Assembly: GCA_015663855.1 (NCBI GenBank)
Contig: DQRJ01000087.1
Coordinates: 1-5,021 of the forward strand
Direction: 5' to 3'
Source: Flavobacteriales bacterium
Lineage (GTDB): Bacteria > Bacteroidota > Bacteroidia > Flavobacteriales_D > Sanyastnellaceae
Length of the DNA: 5,021 bases
Shown: one piece after another, positions 1-5,021 of the stretch
Layout: each line of letters starts with the position of its first letter
Position numbering within the stretch: position 1 is the stretch's first letter
Program-made: the position numbers and the translations under genes
The notes under the pieces: model-generated
What the model was told of the DNA's origin: nothing
The model's database searches: none
The model's input: only the letters and a program-made list of their open reading frames with translations

Positions 1-269
1 GAGGCAGGACCATCGAGACCTATAGTTGCATATGTATCATCTGCCATGTCTGGGAAGAACCCTAAGAAAGCAGGATTGATACCTGAAGCACTCCAGCTAG
101 CATTAAAGCCAGAGTTAAATGCTCCGTCAGTAACATTAATCTCTAATGGAGCTTGGTCATTTCCGAAGATCGCACTCATGCGGTCTGTAGCATCAGTCAT
201 ATCAACGTAGAAACGGTAAGTCGTTCCAGCTGCAGCTGCAGGAGCTGACGCTTCTACAGTAAGAGTGTA
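1..269 (-). repeat. Second copy of the N-terminal domain repeat (cut by window edge)
   Basis: This segment aligns without gaps to 1252-1520 at a constant offset of 1251 bp (417 codons), so both copies are in the same frame of the same gene. By hand alignment it is roughly 85% identical in DNA and 80/89 in protein. It encodes residues 443-531, from YTLTVEAS to GLDGPA. The changed residues cluster near the start (TPVAAL versus APAAAA) and around residue 46 of the domain (APS versus VTD). The repeat is still matching at base 1, so it almost certainly continues outside the window. Confidence 0.93.
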
Positions 270-1595
270 AGCAACTGCTTCACGTGCACAAGAACAGTAA
301 TCACAAGAACCATCGTCTTGAGTCGTAGCAGCGTCGTAGTTACAAGCTGTAGCATCCATACACCCGAGAATCTCAGCGTCATCACATACTCCGTTGCCAT
401 CAGCATCAGAAGTACAAAGTCCGCCACAAACGCCTAGAGCGTCGAGTTGGTTGCCGTTACAATCACAGTCGCTTGCAGGGATACCAGTTCCTCCACAAAC
501 ACCACACTCGTCATTAACAGCACAAGAACCATCGTCTTGAGTTGCAGTAGCGTCGTAGTTACAAGCTGTAGCATCCATACATCCGAGAATCTCAGCGTCA
601 TCACATACTCCGTTGCCATCAGCATCAGAGGCACAAGTTCCACCACATACGCCAAGTGCGTCGAGTATATCACCATTACAGTCACACCATCCGTTATCGG
701 CAGCCCAGAAACAGTTTCCAGCATCGTCAGTGTAGATAGGGTCATAGTTACAAGCTGTAGGATCCTGACAACCAGGAATCTCAGCGTTGTCACAAATTCC
801 ATCACCGTCACTATCACCGTTTGCAACTGTACCGTTCGAACAGTAATCGCAACCAGTAGGTATCAGACAAGAACCATCGTCTGTAGTAGCTGTGGCATCG
901 TAGTTACATGCTGTAACGTCCATACATCCTGCAACGCCTGTAGAACCGCCAAAGGTTCCGGTACAGTCGAAAGGCATACTGATTTGGACTTGATCCGCAC
1001 CTACGCCAAGAGGAAATACTTGGTAATTAAGAATTCCATTAACACAACCTGTACTAGTTATCTGTAGTACAAGCACTCTTAAGTTCGCATCAGGCAAACC
1101 ATTTCCAGCTGTATTTAGAACGTAGTAAGATGCACCAGTTAATGTGTTTGCAAGAAGAGTTGTAGCTCCATCAGTTGCGAAGAAAGGAGTTATCGGCTGG
1201 GCAGAGTCTTCAACAATTGATGGATCAGCAGCTCCTACTATCGTAGAAGCAGAGGCAGGTCCATCGAGACCTATAGTTGCATATGTATCATCTGCCATGT
1301 CAGGGAAAAACCCTAAGAAAGCGGGGTTGATACCAGAAGCACTCCAGCTAGCATTAAAACTAGAGTTAAAGGCACCAGACGGTGCATTAATCTCAAGTGG
1401 AGCTTGATCATTACCGAAAATCGCACTCATGCGATCGGTTGGATCATTCATGTCTACGTAGAAACGATAAGTCGTTCCAAGAGCTGCAACAGGAGTTGAA
1501 GCTTCGACAGTTAGTGTGTACTGGGCCTGTGCCTGTGTACCGAAAAGAATTGAGCAACAACAAGTTGCAACTAGTAAAAATTTAAAACGGCTCAT
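1..1595 (-). CDS. Secreted modular Cys-rich repeat protein with duplicated N-terminal domain (3' end beyond window)
   Basis: This frame is open from an ATG at 1593-1595 to base 1, giving 531 codons plus 2 nt with no stop, so the C-terminus is missing. Residues 1-24 form a signal peptide: basic SRFK, a hydrophobic core, then TQAQA before Gln25. Residues 26 to about 222 are an unrecognised domain containing YRFYVDM, MSAIFGNDQAPLEI and NPAFLGFFPDMADDTYATIG. Residues 223-431 carry four 21-residue modules starting GC-D-TACNYD and ending in DGSC or AGNC (at 223, 275, 338 and 411), CGVCGG linkers and three calcium-loop-like segments (261-272, 324-335, 397-408). From residue 443 the N-terminal domain begins again, with 80 of 89 residues identical. 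Such Cys-rich modules occur in exported proteins of marine flavobacteria; their function is unknown to me, and adhesion or surface display is inference. An in-frame ATG at 1614-1616 would add 7 residues; I prefer 1595 because it gives a compact signal peptide and a normal leader length. No Shine-Dalgarno site is evident for either start. Confidence 0.9.
   Translation of the reverse strand, partial: MSRFKFLLVATCCCSILFGTQAQAQYTLTVEASTPVAALGTTYRFYVDMNDPTDRMSAIFGNDQAPLEINAPSGAFNSSFNASWSASGINPAFLGFFPDMADDTYATIGLDGPASASTIVGAADPSIVEDSAQPITPFFATDGATTLLANTLTGASYYVLNTAGNGLPDANLRVLVLQITSTGCVNGILNYQVFPLGVGADQVQISMPFDCTGTFGGSTGVAGCMDVTACNYDATATTDDGSCLIPTGCDYCSNGTVANGDSDGDGICDNAEIPGCQDPTACNYDPIYTDDAGNCFWAADNGWCDCNGDILDALGVCGGTCASDADGNGVCDDAEILGCMDATACNYDATATQDDGSCAVNDECGVCGGTGIPASDCDCNGNQLDALGVCGGLCTSDADGNGVCDDAEILGCMDATACNYDAATTQDDGSCDYCSCAREAVAYTLTVEASAPAAAAGTTYRFYVDMTDATDRMSAIFGNDQAPLEINVTDGAFNSGFNASWSASGINPAFLGFFPDMADDTYATIGLDGPA
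302..467 (-). repeat. Intragenic Cys-rich module repeat, copy B (residues 377-431)
   Basis: A 55-residue unit runs from CDCNG through LDALGVCGG, the calcium-loop-like DADGNGVCDDAE and a GC-D-TACNYD...DDGSC module. It matches 521-686 at an offset of 219 bp (73 codons) with no gaps and 49/55 identical residues. The DNA is nearly identical over the central part encoding DADGNGVCDDAEILGCMDATACNYD. It is followed by a short DYCSCARE linker and then by the second N-terminal domain copy. Confidence 0.92.
521..686 (-). repeat. Intragenic Cys-rich module repeat, copy A (residues 304-358)
   Basis: This is the partner of 302-467. The 18-residue stretch between the copies encodes a CGVCGG-type linker (NDECGVCGG, then PASD). 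Two more divergent modules of the same type lie further 5' in the gene at 711-773 (residues 275-295, DDAGNC ending) and 867-929 (residues 223-243), making four in total. Each has conserved cysteines at module positions 2, 8 and 21, which suggests disulfide-stabilised small domains outside the cytoplasm. The disulfide role is inference. Confidence 0.92.
1252..1520 (-). repeat. First copy of the N-terminal domain repeat
   Basis: This is the partner of the repeat at 1-269 and encodes residues 26-114, immediately after the predicted signal peptide. The repeat boundary at Tyr26 falls almost exactly at the predicted start of the mature protein. That is what is expected if one domain-sized module, without the signal peptide, was copied further down the gene. 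Confidence 0.93.
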
Positions 1596-1637
1596 GGTGC
1601 TTTGTTTTGCGCGCATTAATAGGGTGAAAAGATAGTC

Positions 1638-1645
1638 CAAAGTTC
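1638..1645 (-). promoter_or_regulatory. Candidate Bacteroidota -7 box for the repeat-protein gene
   Basis: On the minus strand this reads GAACTTTG, which matches five of the six fixed positions of the Bacteroidota -7 consensus TAnnTTTG. It would place transcription initiation around 1631 and give a leader of about 35 nt to the ATG at 1595, a normal length. No convincing -33 element is visible at the right distance, so this is only a candidate. Confidence 0.3.
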
Positions 1646-1778
1646 ATATATCTTCGACGAGTTACAGTAAAATATCGACAAGATTTTGTGCTAGAATTAA
1701 GGTGGCAGATTGCATATAATACCATTAAACAACTCCTTTACAGCAACTTACATCTGTTTATTAAACCTTTCAAAGAAG

Positions 1779-1786
1779 TGATTTTG
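1779..1786 (+). promoter_or_regulatory. Candidate Bacteroidota -7 box for the hydrolase gene
   Basis: The sequence TGATTTTG matches five of six fixed positions of TAnnTTTG. Initiation would fall near 1793, leaving a leader of about 34 nt to the TTG start at 1827. The -33 region is not clear, and in DNA this AT-rich such matches arise by chance. Confidence 0.3.
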
Positions 1787-1811
1787 GAAAATAAAAAACT
1801 AATAAAAAAAA

Positions 1812-1820
1812 AAGGGGGAA
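1812..1820 (+). promoter_or_regulatory. Purine-rich possible ribosome binding site before the TTG start
   Basis: The run AAGGGGGAA lies 6 nt before the TTG at 1827 and is the only Shine-Dalgarno-like sequence ahead of any gene here. It favours translation from 1827 over the in-frame ATG at 1860, which has no such element. It forms the end of an A10-G5 tract (1804-1818), which could vary in length. Confidence 0.45.
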
Positions 1821-1826
1821 ATAAAA

Positions 1827-2915
1827 TTGGATAAAATTGATTCATGGCGAAATTGCGACATGAACTTATTGAGCATAACAGAACTGTCATTAACAGCGAT
1901 AATTGTAGTGTCTATTACGAGTTGTACAATAAGTCCCCAAAATGAAGGGTACGAATTGGAAGATCAGGGAGACATCCCGAAAACTTTATCTGGTGATCTT
2001 AATTCTCCGGATTATTCACATAAGGACAACTGGGCATTGAATGGATTTGAAAAGTGTAATCGTGATTTGCCGAAAAAATATGATTTAGAGGAGAAATCCG
2101 CCAATGGTGCAGACGTGTTTTACATCTACCCTACGATGTATAGCGATGGAGGACCGTGGATTGCGAGGGTCGATGATGAGAAGCTCAATGCAGCTATAGA
2201 TTATTGGCCTATCAGACATCAAACGTCCGTTTTTAACGGGGTAGGGCGAATTTTTGCGCCTAGATATAGGCAAGCGCATTATCGAGTTTTTAAGACGGAA
2301 GACGAATTAGGGATTGAAGCTCTTGATGTCGCTTATAGCGATGTGCGCAAAGCTTTCATGTATTGGTTAGATAACTTTGATACGGGAAGACCGATAATTA
2401 TTGCTGGACATAGTCAAGGCACTTGGCATGCGAGATTGCTTTTACAGGAATTCTTTGATGGAACTGAGCTTCAGGAAAGACTTGTGGTGGCCTATTTGCC
2501 TGGGTTTGGTATATATAAAGATGATTTTAAAACAATTAAGGCGTGTAAAAGCTCGGGGGACACAAATTGTTATTGCGCGTGGATGACTTATGCGACTGGC
2601 TATACGCCTGACTGGCTGGCTCAGCAAGAAGAGGTGCCTGAGTGTATTAATCCGATTTCTTGGGACACAAAAACTGGGCCTACTGATCCTTCTGAACATT
2701 TAGGACTTGTAACTGACGCCTATAAGTTTAAGTACAAGGGCAAATTAACAACCAGGGTTCATCGAGGTATGGTATGGCTTGACGAGCCGGATGTTTTCGG
2801 TGGAGGAGCCATACATCAAGACAATTGGCATATAGGTGATTACAATCTGTTCTGGGCTAACATAAGAATGAATGTTAGCGAAAGGCTAGGCAACTTTAGT
2901 AGCAGGCTTAATTAA
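1827..2915 (+). CDS. DUF3089 family alpha/beta-hydrolase-like lipoprotein
   Basis: This is a complete 362-residue protein. The N-terminus has a hydrophobic stretch (about residues 19-32) ending in ITSC, a good lipobox with Cys33 as the lipidated residue, so an envelope lipoprotein is predicted. The mature part resembles the DUF3089 family: ADVFYIYPT near residue 95, FAPRYRQAHYR near 143, DVAYSDVRKAF near 167, the nucleophile elbow GHSQG at 194-198 (Ser196), the LPGFGIY segment near 224, and INPISW near 274. A C-terminal HIGDYNLFWANIR supplies a candidate catalytic His335. The family has an alpha/beta-hydrolase fold; substrates are not established, and esterase or lipase-like activity is inference. 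I chose the TTG start at 1827 because a purine-rich site precedes it and it gives the signal peptide basic residues (Lys3, Arg8). The ATG at 1860 would leave the signal without positive charge. An in-frame stop at 1803 rules out a longer form. Confidence 0.88.
   Translation: MDKIDSWRNCDMNLLSITELSLTAIIVVSITSCTISPQNEGYELEDQGDIPKTLSGDLNSPDYSHKDNWALNGFEKCNRDLPKKYDLEEKSANGADVFYIYPTMYSDGGPWIARVDDEKLNAAIDYWPIRHQTSVFNGVGRIFAPRYRQAHYRVFKTEDELGIEALDVAYSDVRKAFMYWLDNFDTGRPIIIAGHSQGTWHARLLLQEFFDGTELQERLVVAYLPGFGIYKDDFKTIKACKSSGDTNCYCAWMTYATGYTPDWLAQQEEVPECINPISWDTKTGPTDPSEHLGLVTDAYKFKYKGKLTTRVHRGMVWLDEPDVFGGGAIHQDNWHIGDYNLFWANIRMNVSERLGNFSSRLN
2878..2894 (+). repeat. Short direct repeat, copy 1 (inside the hydrolase C-terminus)
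   Basis: GCGAAAGGCTAGGCAAC encodes the ERLGN of the final residues of the hydrolase. It recurs at 2945-2961 with a single mismatch, 67 bp downstream and after the stop codon. Confidence 0.8.
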
Positions 2916-2944
2916 GGTGGAGTCTGATGAGTCGGAGCATTTAG

Positions 2945-2961
2945 GCGAGAGGCTAGGCAAC
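2945..2961 (+). repeat. Short direct repeat, copy 2 (after the hydrolase stop)
   Basis: GCGAGAGGCTAGGCAAC matches 16 of 17 bases of 2878-2894. The surrounding 2920-2967, read in a different frame from the hydrolase, gives ESDESEHLGERLGNH followed by a stop. That resembles the hydrolase's own SEHLG (residues 289-293) and ERLGN (352-356). It may be a degraded copy of the gene's tail. Confidence 0.75.
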
Positions 2962-2990
2962 CATTAAAGAGGTAATTGCGTCAACTGATT

Positions 2991-3005
2991 AGAGTATTTT
3001 ACTCT
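2991..3005 (+). repeat. Small inverted repeat between hydrolase and protease genes
   Basis: AGAGTA, a TTT loop, then TACTCT forms a perfect 6-bp stem, extendable by a T-G and a T-A pair. It lies 25 nt before the protease ATG. There is no following T-run, so it is not a typical intrinsic terminator. It could be a weak operator, an mRNA 5' hairpin or chance. I see no clear promoter in 2916-3029, so cotranscription of the two plus-strand genes across the 114-bp gap is possible. Confidence 0.35.
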
Positions 3006-3029
3006 GAAGACCCAAACCCTGAACTCGTT

Positions 3030-5021
3030 ATGTCAAAAGCATCACCCTTATCTACTTTTCGTGGAATCGCATTAAGCTTCGCTTTGTTGTTTTCGCTCGT
3101 TGCATTTTCTCAGAACGTTGAAACAATCACCCCATTCAGTTTATCTAAGTCTCAGACGAATGTGCCAACTACGGATATAAAAAATACGGTTTGGTATGAA
3201 TTGTCAAATAACAATCTAGACCAAATCAGAGCCATCACCTCTCCCCTAGTTCAATGGGAGGCAGTGCTACCTGGAGAAGGGATAGTGGAATTAACTTTAT
3301 TAGAATCATGTCCGTTTGACGAGTCTATTTTGATAGGAGAACGCACCGATGGAGGAAATGGAGAAGTTAAGGTGAGCGAGAGGTTTTTCGAGACTGACTT
3401 GAAGACCTTTGACATTACTGGACCAGGGATAGGCGGGTCGATGGTTATTTTTAACGATCATATTCTCGCTTCGATTCGCTATAACGATAGGCTGTTTGAA
3501 TTGCGCCCTATCGATTTGAAAGAATCAACTATCGAATACGTTTTATTCGACGTTAATGACAGCCGTGGTGAAAGTAAGTTCTCGTGTGCGGCCGATGATA
3601 TCGTTCAAGATAAAGGCAATAACAAGGACGGAATCCCAGGACTAGGTAAAGACGTTCAAGAAAAGTCTCTCATACTAGAATGTGTTGAAATCGGAATTGA
3701 TATCGACAACTATACCTATAACACTTTCGGGAATTGCGACGCAGCCATAAACTGGTCTCTAGCGATGCTTGCGGGAGTCGATGAGATTTTCAGAACTGAA
3801 TTAAACGATTTAATTACTCTTAAGGCGACCTATATAAATATCTGGCAGACACCTGAACCATATGCAACGACGGTAGAAAATGCAGGCACCATGCTTGATG
3901 AACTAAGAGCGATTTGGCTTAACGACCCGGTTTTATCTGCTTCGAACCATGATTTAGTTCATTTGATGACGAAAAGATCTGATACAGGAACTGGAGGTAT
4001 TGCTTGGTTAGATGTTGTTTGTAGCAGTTGGGGCGTGGGCTTCAGCGCACATATGGATAACAATTCGAACTACACCCTTCCTAACTACAATTGGAACTTA
4101 AATGTCGTGGGACACGAGATGGGACACAATTTCGGAGCTCATCACACGCATTGGTGTGGATGGCCTGGAGGTCCTATTGACAATTGTGGAGACCTTGAGG
4201 GTACTTGTACTGGATACACTAATAACCCTTCTCCTCAAGTAGGTACAATGATGAGTTACTGCCACGCAATTTCTGGAGGATCTGTGACTTTACAGTTCCA
4301 CTCGTTGGTTAAGTCTAACGCTTTGATACCTACCTTAAATGCAAATGGGTCATGTCACGGAAGCTGTGCGGGTACTGTCGCTTCTTGTGGATCACTTTAT
4401 GGATGTACCGATCCTACGGCTTGCAACTATGACCCTTCAGCCCAAACCGATGATGGTTCTTGCTCTGTAATCGACGTTTGTGGCGTTTGTGCGGGCGGAG
4501 GAGCTTCTTGTACTGGATGTACAGACCCTATTGCTTGTAACTACATGCCTGCCGCGACTTTTGATAATGGAAGCTGCGTCTACCCTCCTGTGGGCTTCGA
4601 CTGCAATTGCTCTTCAGATATAAATAATATTGCGTCTTTATCGGCATCTCAAAGTGCTACGGTTACACTTGACGCTACTGGATCTCTAACGACCCTTGAT
4701 TTAAGTCTAGTCTTTACGAATACTACTGGAGGAAGTAGCTGGGCTGGTGATATTCTTATTGAAATTGCTGCCCCTGGTGGACAATGTCTTTCAATAGGCG
4801 GGTACGATATTTCTTCAGCTTGTGCTGCCGGAACAGCTCTTTGGCCTACAGCTTGGAATGTCACACCAAGTGGGACATACACAGCTTCATATGACTTCAG
4901 CACGTCGGGACTAAGCGGGTCTGGACTGTGGGGCCTTACTTTGATAAACGGGTGGAGTACATCGTCGAGCATGGATTACAACATGACAGCTAGTTTAGGA
5001 GGTGTGTGTACCGGTCCTCCA
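3030..5021 (+). CDS. Secreted reprolysin-like zinc metalloprotease with Cys-rich modules (3' end beyond window)
   Basis: The frame is open from ATG 3030 to the last base, giving 664 codons without a stop. Residues 1-27 are a signal peptide ending LVAFS before Gln28. Residues 28 to about 214 look like a propeptide or N-terminal domain. The catalytic domain spans about 215-430, with the metzincin zinc site HEMGHNFGAHH at 362-372: HExxHxxGxxH, ligands His362, His366 and His372, catalytic Glu363. A Met-turn TMMSYCH follows (Met408). This fits the M12B reprolysin-like group of bacterial extracellular endopeptidases. Two GC-D-ACNY modules at 458-478 and 496-516 follow, the same type as in the divergent gene at the left edge. 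Residues from about 517 form a Ser/Thr/Gly-rich beta-type region (SLVFTNTT, WAGDILIEIAAPGG, SGLWGLTLINGW) reminiscent of a proprotein-convertase P domain, though I am not certain. A type IX sorting domain may lie beyond the window. No Shine-Dalgarno site is evident. Confidence 0.92.
   Translation, partial: MSKASPLSTFRGIALSFALLFSLVAFSQNVETITPFSLSKSQTNVPTTDIKNTVWYELSNNNLDQIRAITSPLVQWEAVLPGEGIVELTLLESCPFDESILIGERTDGGNGEVKVSERFFETDLKTFDITGPGIGGSMVIFNDHILASIRYNDRLFELRPIDLKESTIEYVLFDVNDSRGESKFSCAADDIVQDKGNNKDGIPGLGKDVQEKSLILECVEIGIDIDNYTYNTFGNCDAAINWSLAMLAGVDEIFRTELNDLITLKATYINIWQTPEPYATTVENAGTMLDELRAIWLNDPVLSASNHDLVHLMTKRSDTGTGGIAWLDVVCSSWGVGFSAHMDNNSNYTLPNYNWNLNVVGHEMGHNFGAHHTHWCGWPGGPIDNCGDLEGTCTGYTNNPSPQVGTMMSYCHAISGGSVTLQFHSLVKSNALIPTLNANGSCHGSCAGTVASCGSLYGCTDPTACNYDPSAQTDDGSCSVIDVCGVCAGGGASCTGCTDPIACNYMPAATFDNGSCVYPPVGFDCNCSSDINNIASLSASQSATVTLDATGSLTTLDLSLVFTNTTGGSSWAGDILIEIAAPGGQCLSIGGYDISSACAAGTALWPTAWNVTPSGTYTASYDFSTSGLSGSGLWGLTLINGWSTSSSMDYNMTASLGGVCTGPP
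4401..4577 (+). repeat. Two GC-D-ACNY Cys-rich modules in the protease
   Basis: Module 1 (4401-4463, residues 458-478) begins GCTDPTACNYDPSA and ends DDGSC. Module 2 (4515-4577, residues 496-516) begins GCTDPIACNYMPAA and ends DNGSC. A CGVCAGGG linker separates them, the counterpart of CGVCGG in the left-hand gene. Cysteines occur at module positions 2, 8 and 21, as in the four modules of that gene. The modules sit between the catalytic domain and the beta-rich C-terminal region, where they may act as a spacer or binding segment; that role is inference. Confidence 0.9.

Larger units (their letters stand above)
1596..1826. other. Divergent AT-rich intergenic promoter region
   Basis: This 231-bp stretch separates the minus-strand repeat protein from the plus-strand hydrolase and must hold promoters for both. 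I see no ORF, tRNA or strong hairpin in it. The right-hand half is very AT-rich and ends in an A10-G5 homopolymer tract. Confidence 0.8.

Noticed and set aside
434..826. A minus-strand open frame of 130 codons in another register.
   Set aside because: It is an out-of-frame reading of the same repeats (MQTVIVTVMEF, VMTLRF), an artefact of the repetitive coding sequence.
302..929. Regular repeats that could suggest a CRISPR array or intergenic tandem repeats.
   Set aside because: The repeats are in frame, translate to conserved Cys-rich modules and vary at synonymous positions, so they are protein-coding repeats; there is no constant short repeat with unique spacers.
447..1067. A long plus-strand open frame (206 codons) rich in Thr, Ser and Val.
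   Set aside because: It lies antisense to the repeat protein and its low-complexity composition mirrors the repeated Cys/Asp/Ala codons of that gene. It has no domain features or ribosome binding site.
1144..1585. Two plus-strand open frames (1144-1407 and 1397-1585) antisense to the N-terminal domain.
   Set aside because: They overlap a well-supported coding region with a signal peptide and duplicated domain on the other strand, and show no motif of their own.
2085..2699. Short open frames on both strands inside the hydrolase gene.
   Set aside because: They overlap the DUF3089 coding region, including the catalytic motif, and look like random shadows.
2989..3007. The AGAGTA/TACTCT hairpin as a terminator of the hydrolase gene.
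   Set aside because: The stem is short and AT-rich with no trailing T-run, so it does not meet the pattern of an intrinsic terminator.
4649..4972. A minus-strand open frame of 107 codons antisense to the protease.
   Set aside because: The plus-strand frame is continuous through it with beta-rich, secreted-type sequence; the antisense product has no recognisable feature.
1..5021. Signs of an insertion sequence, integron, phage or defence system.
   Set aside because: No transposase, integrase, nuclease, terminal inverted repeats or toxin-antitoxin-like pair could be found in any frame I examined.

Overview
The window looks like chromosomal DNA of a marine-type Bacteroidota, most likely a flavobacterial lineage. 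This is inferred from secreted proteins built of Cys-rich GC-D-TACNYD...DDGSC modules with calcium-loop-like DxDxDG segments, the absence of a clear Shine-Dalgarno site at two of three genes, near-matches to the TAnnTTTG -7 box in the divergent intergenic region, and moderately AT-rich DNA. No rRNA, tRNA or housekeeping gene is present to fix the taxonomy.

Layout. (1) Positions 1-1595, minus strand: the 5' part of a large secreted modular protein whose 3' end lies beyond base 1. It has a signal peptide, an N-terminal domain, four Cys-rich modules with three calcium-loop-like segments, and then a second, about 90% identical copy of the first 89 residues of the N-terminal domain. (2) Positions 1596-1826: a divergent AT-rich promoter region with one weak -7 candidate in each direction and an A10-G5 tract just before the next start. 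(3) Positions 1827-2915, plus strand: a complete putative lipoprotein of the DUF3089 alpha/beta-hydrolase-like family, with a GHSQG nucleophile elbow. (4) Positions 2916-3029: a short intergenic stretch holding a 17-bp near-repeat of the preceding gene's tail and a small hairpin. (5) Positions 3030-5021, plus strand: the 5' part of a secreted reprolysin-like zinc metalloprotease with HExxHxxGxxH and a Met-turn, followed by two Cys-rich modules of the same kind as in gene 1 and a beta-rich, possibly P-domain-like segment. It runs off the right edge.

All three genes encode exported proteins: two probably secreted or surface-displayed and one probably lipid-anchored. The shared Cys-rich module links the two flanking genes, but nothing here proves that the three act together. 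Type IX secretion is plausible for the two large proteins, but neither C-terminus is in the window, so the sorting domain cannot be seen. I see interesting repeat-driven protein architecture and no convincing new multi-gene system.
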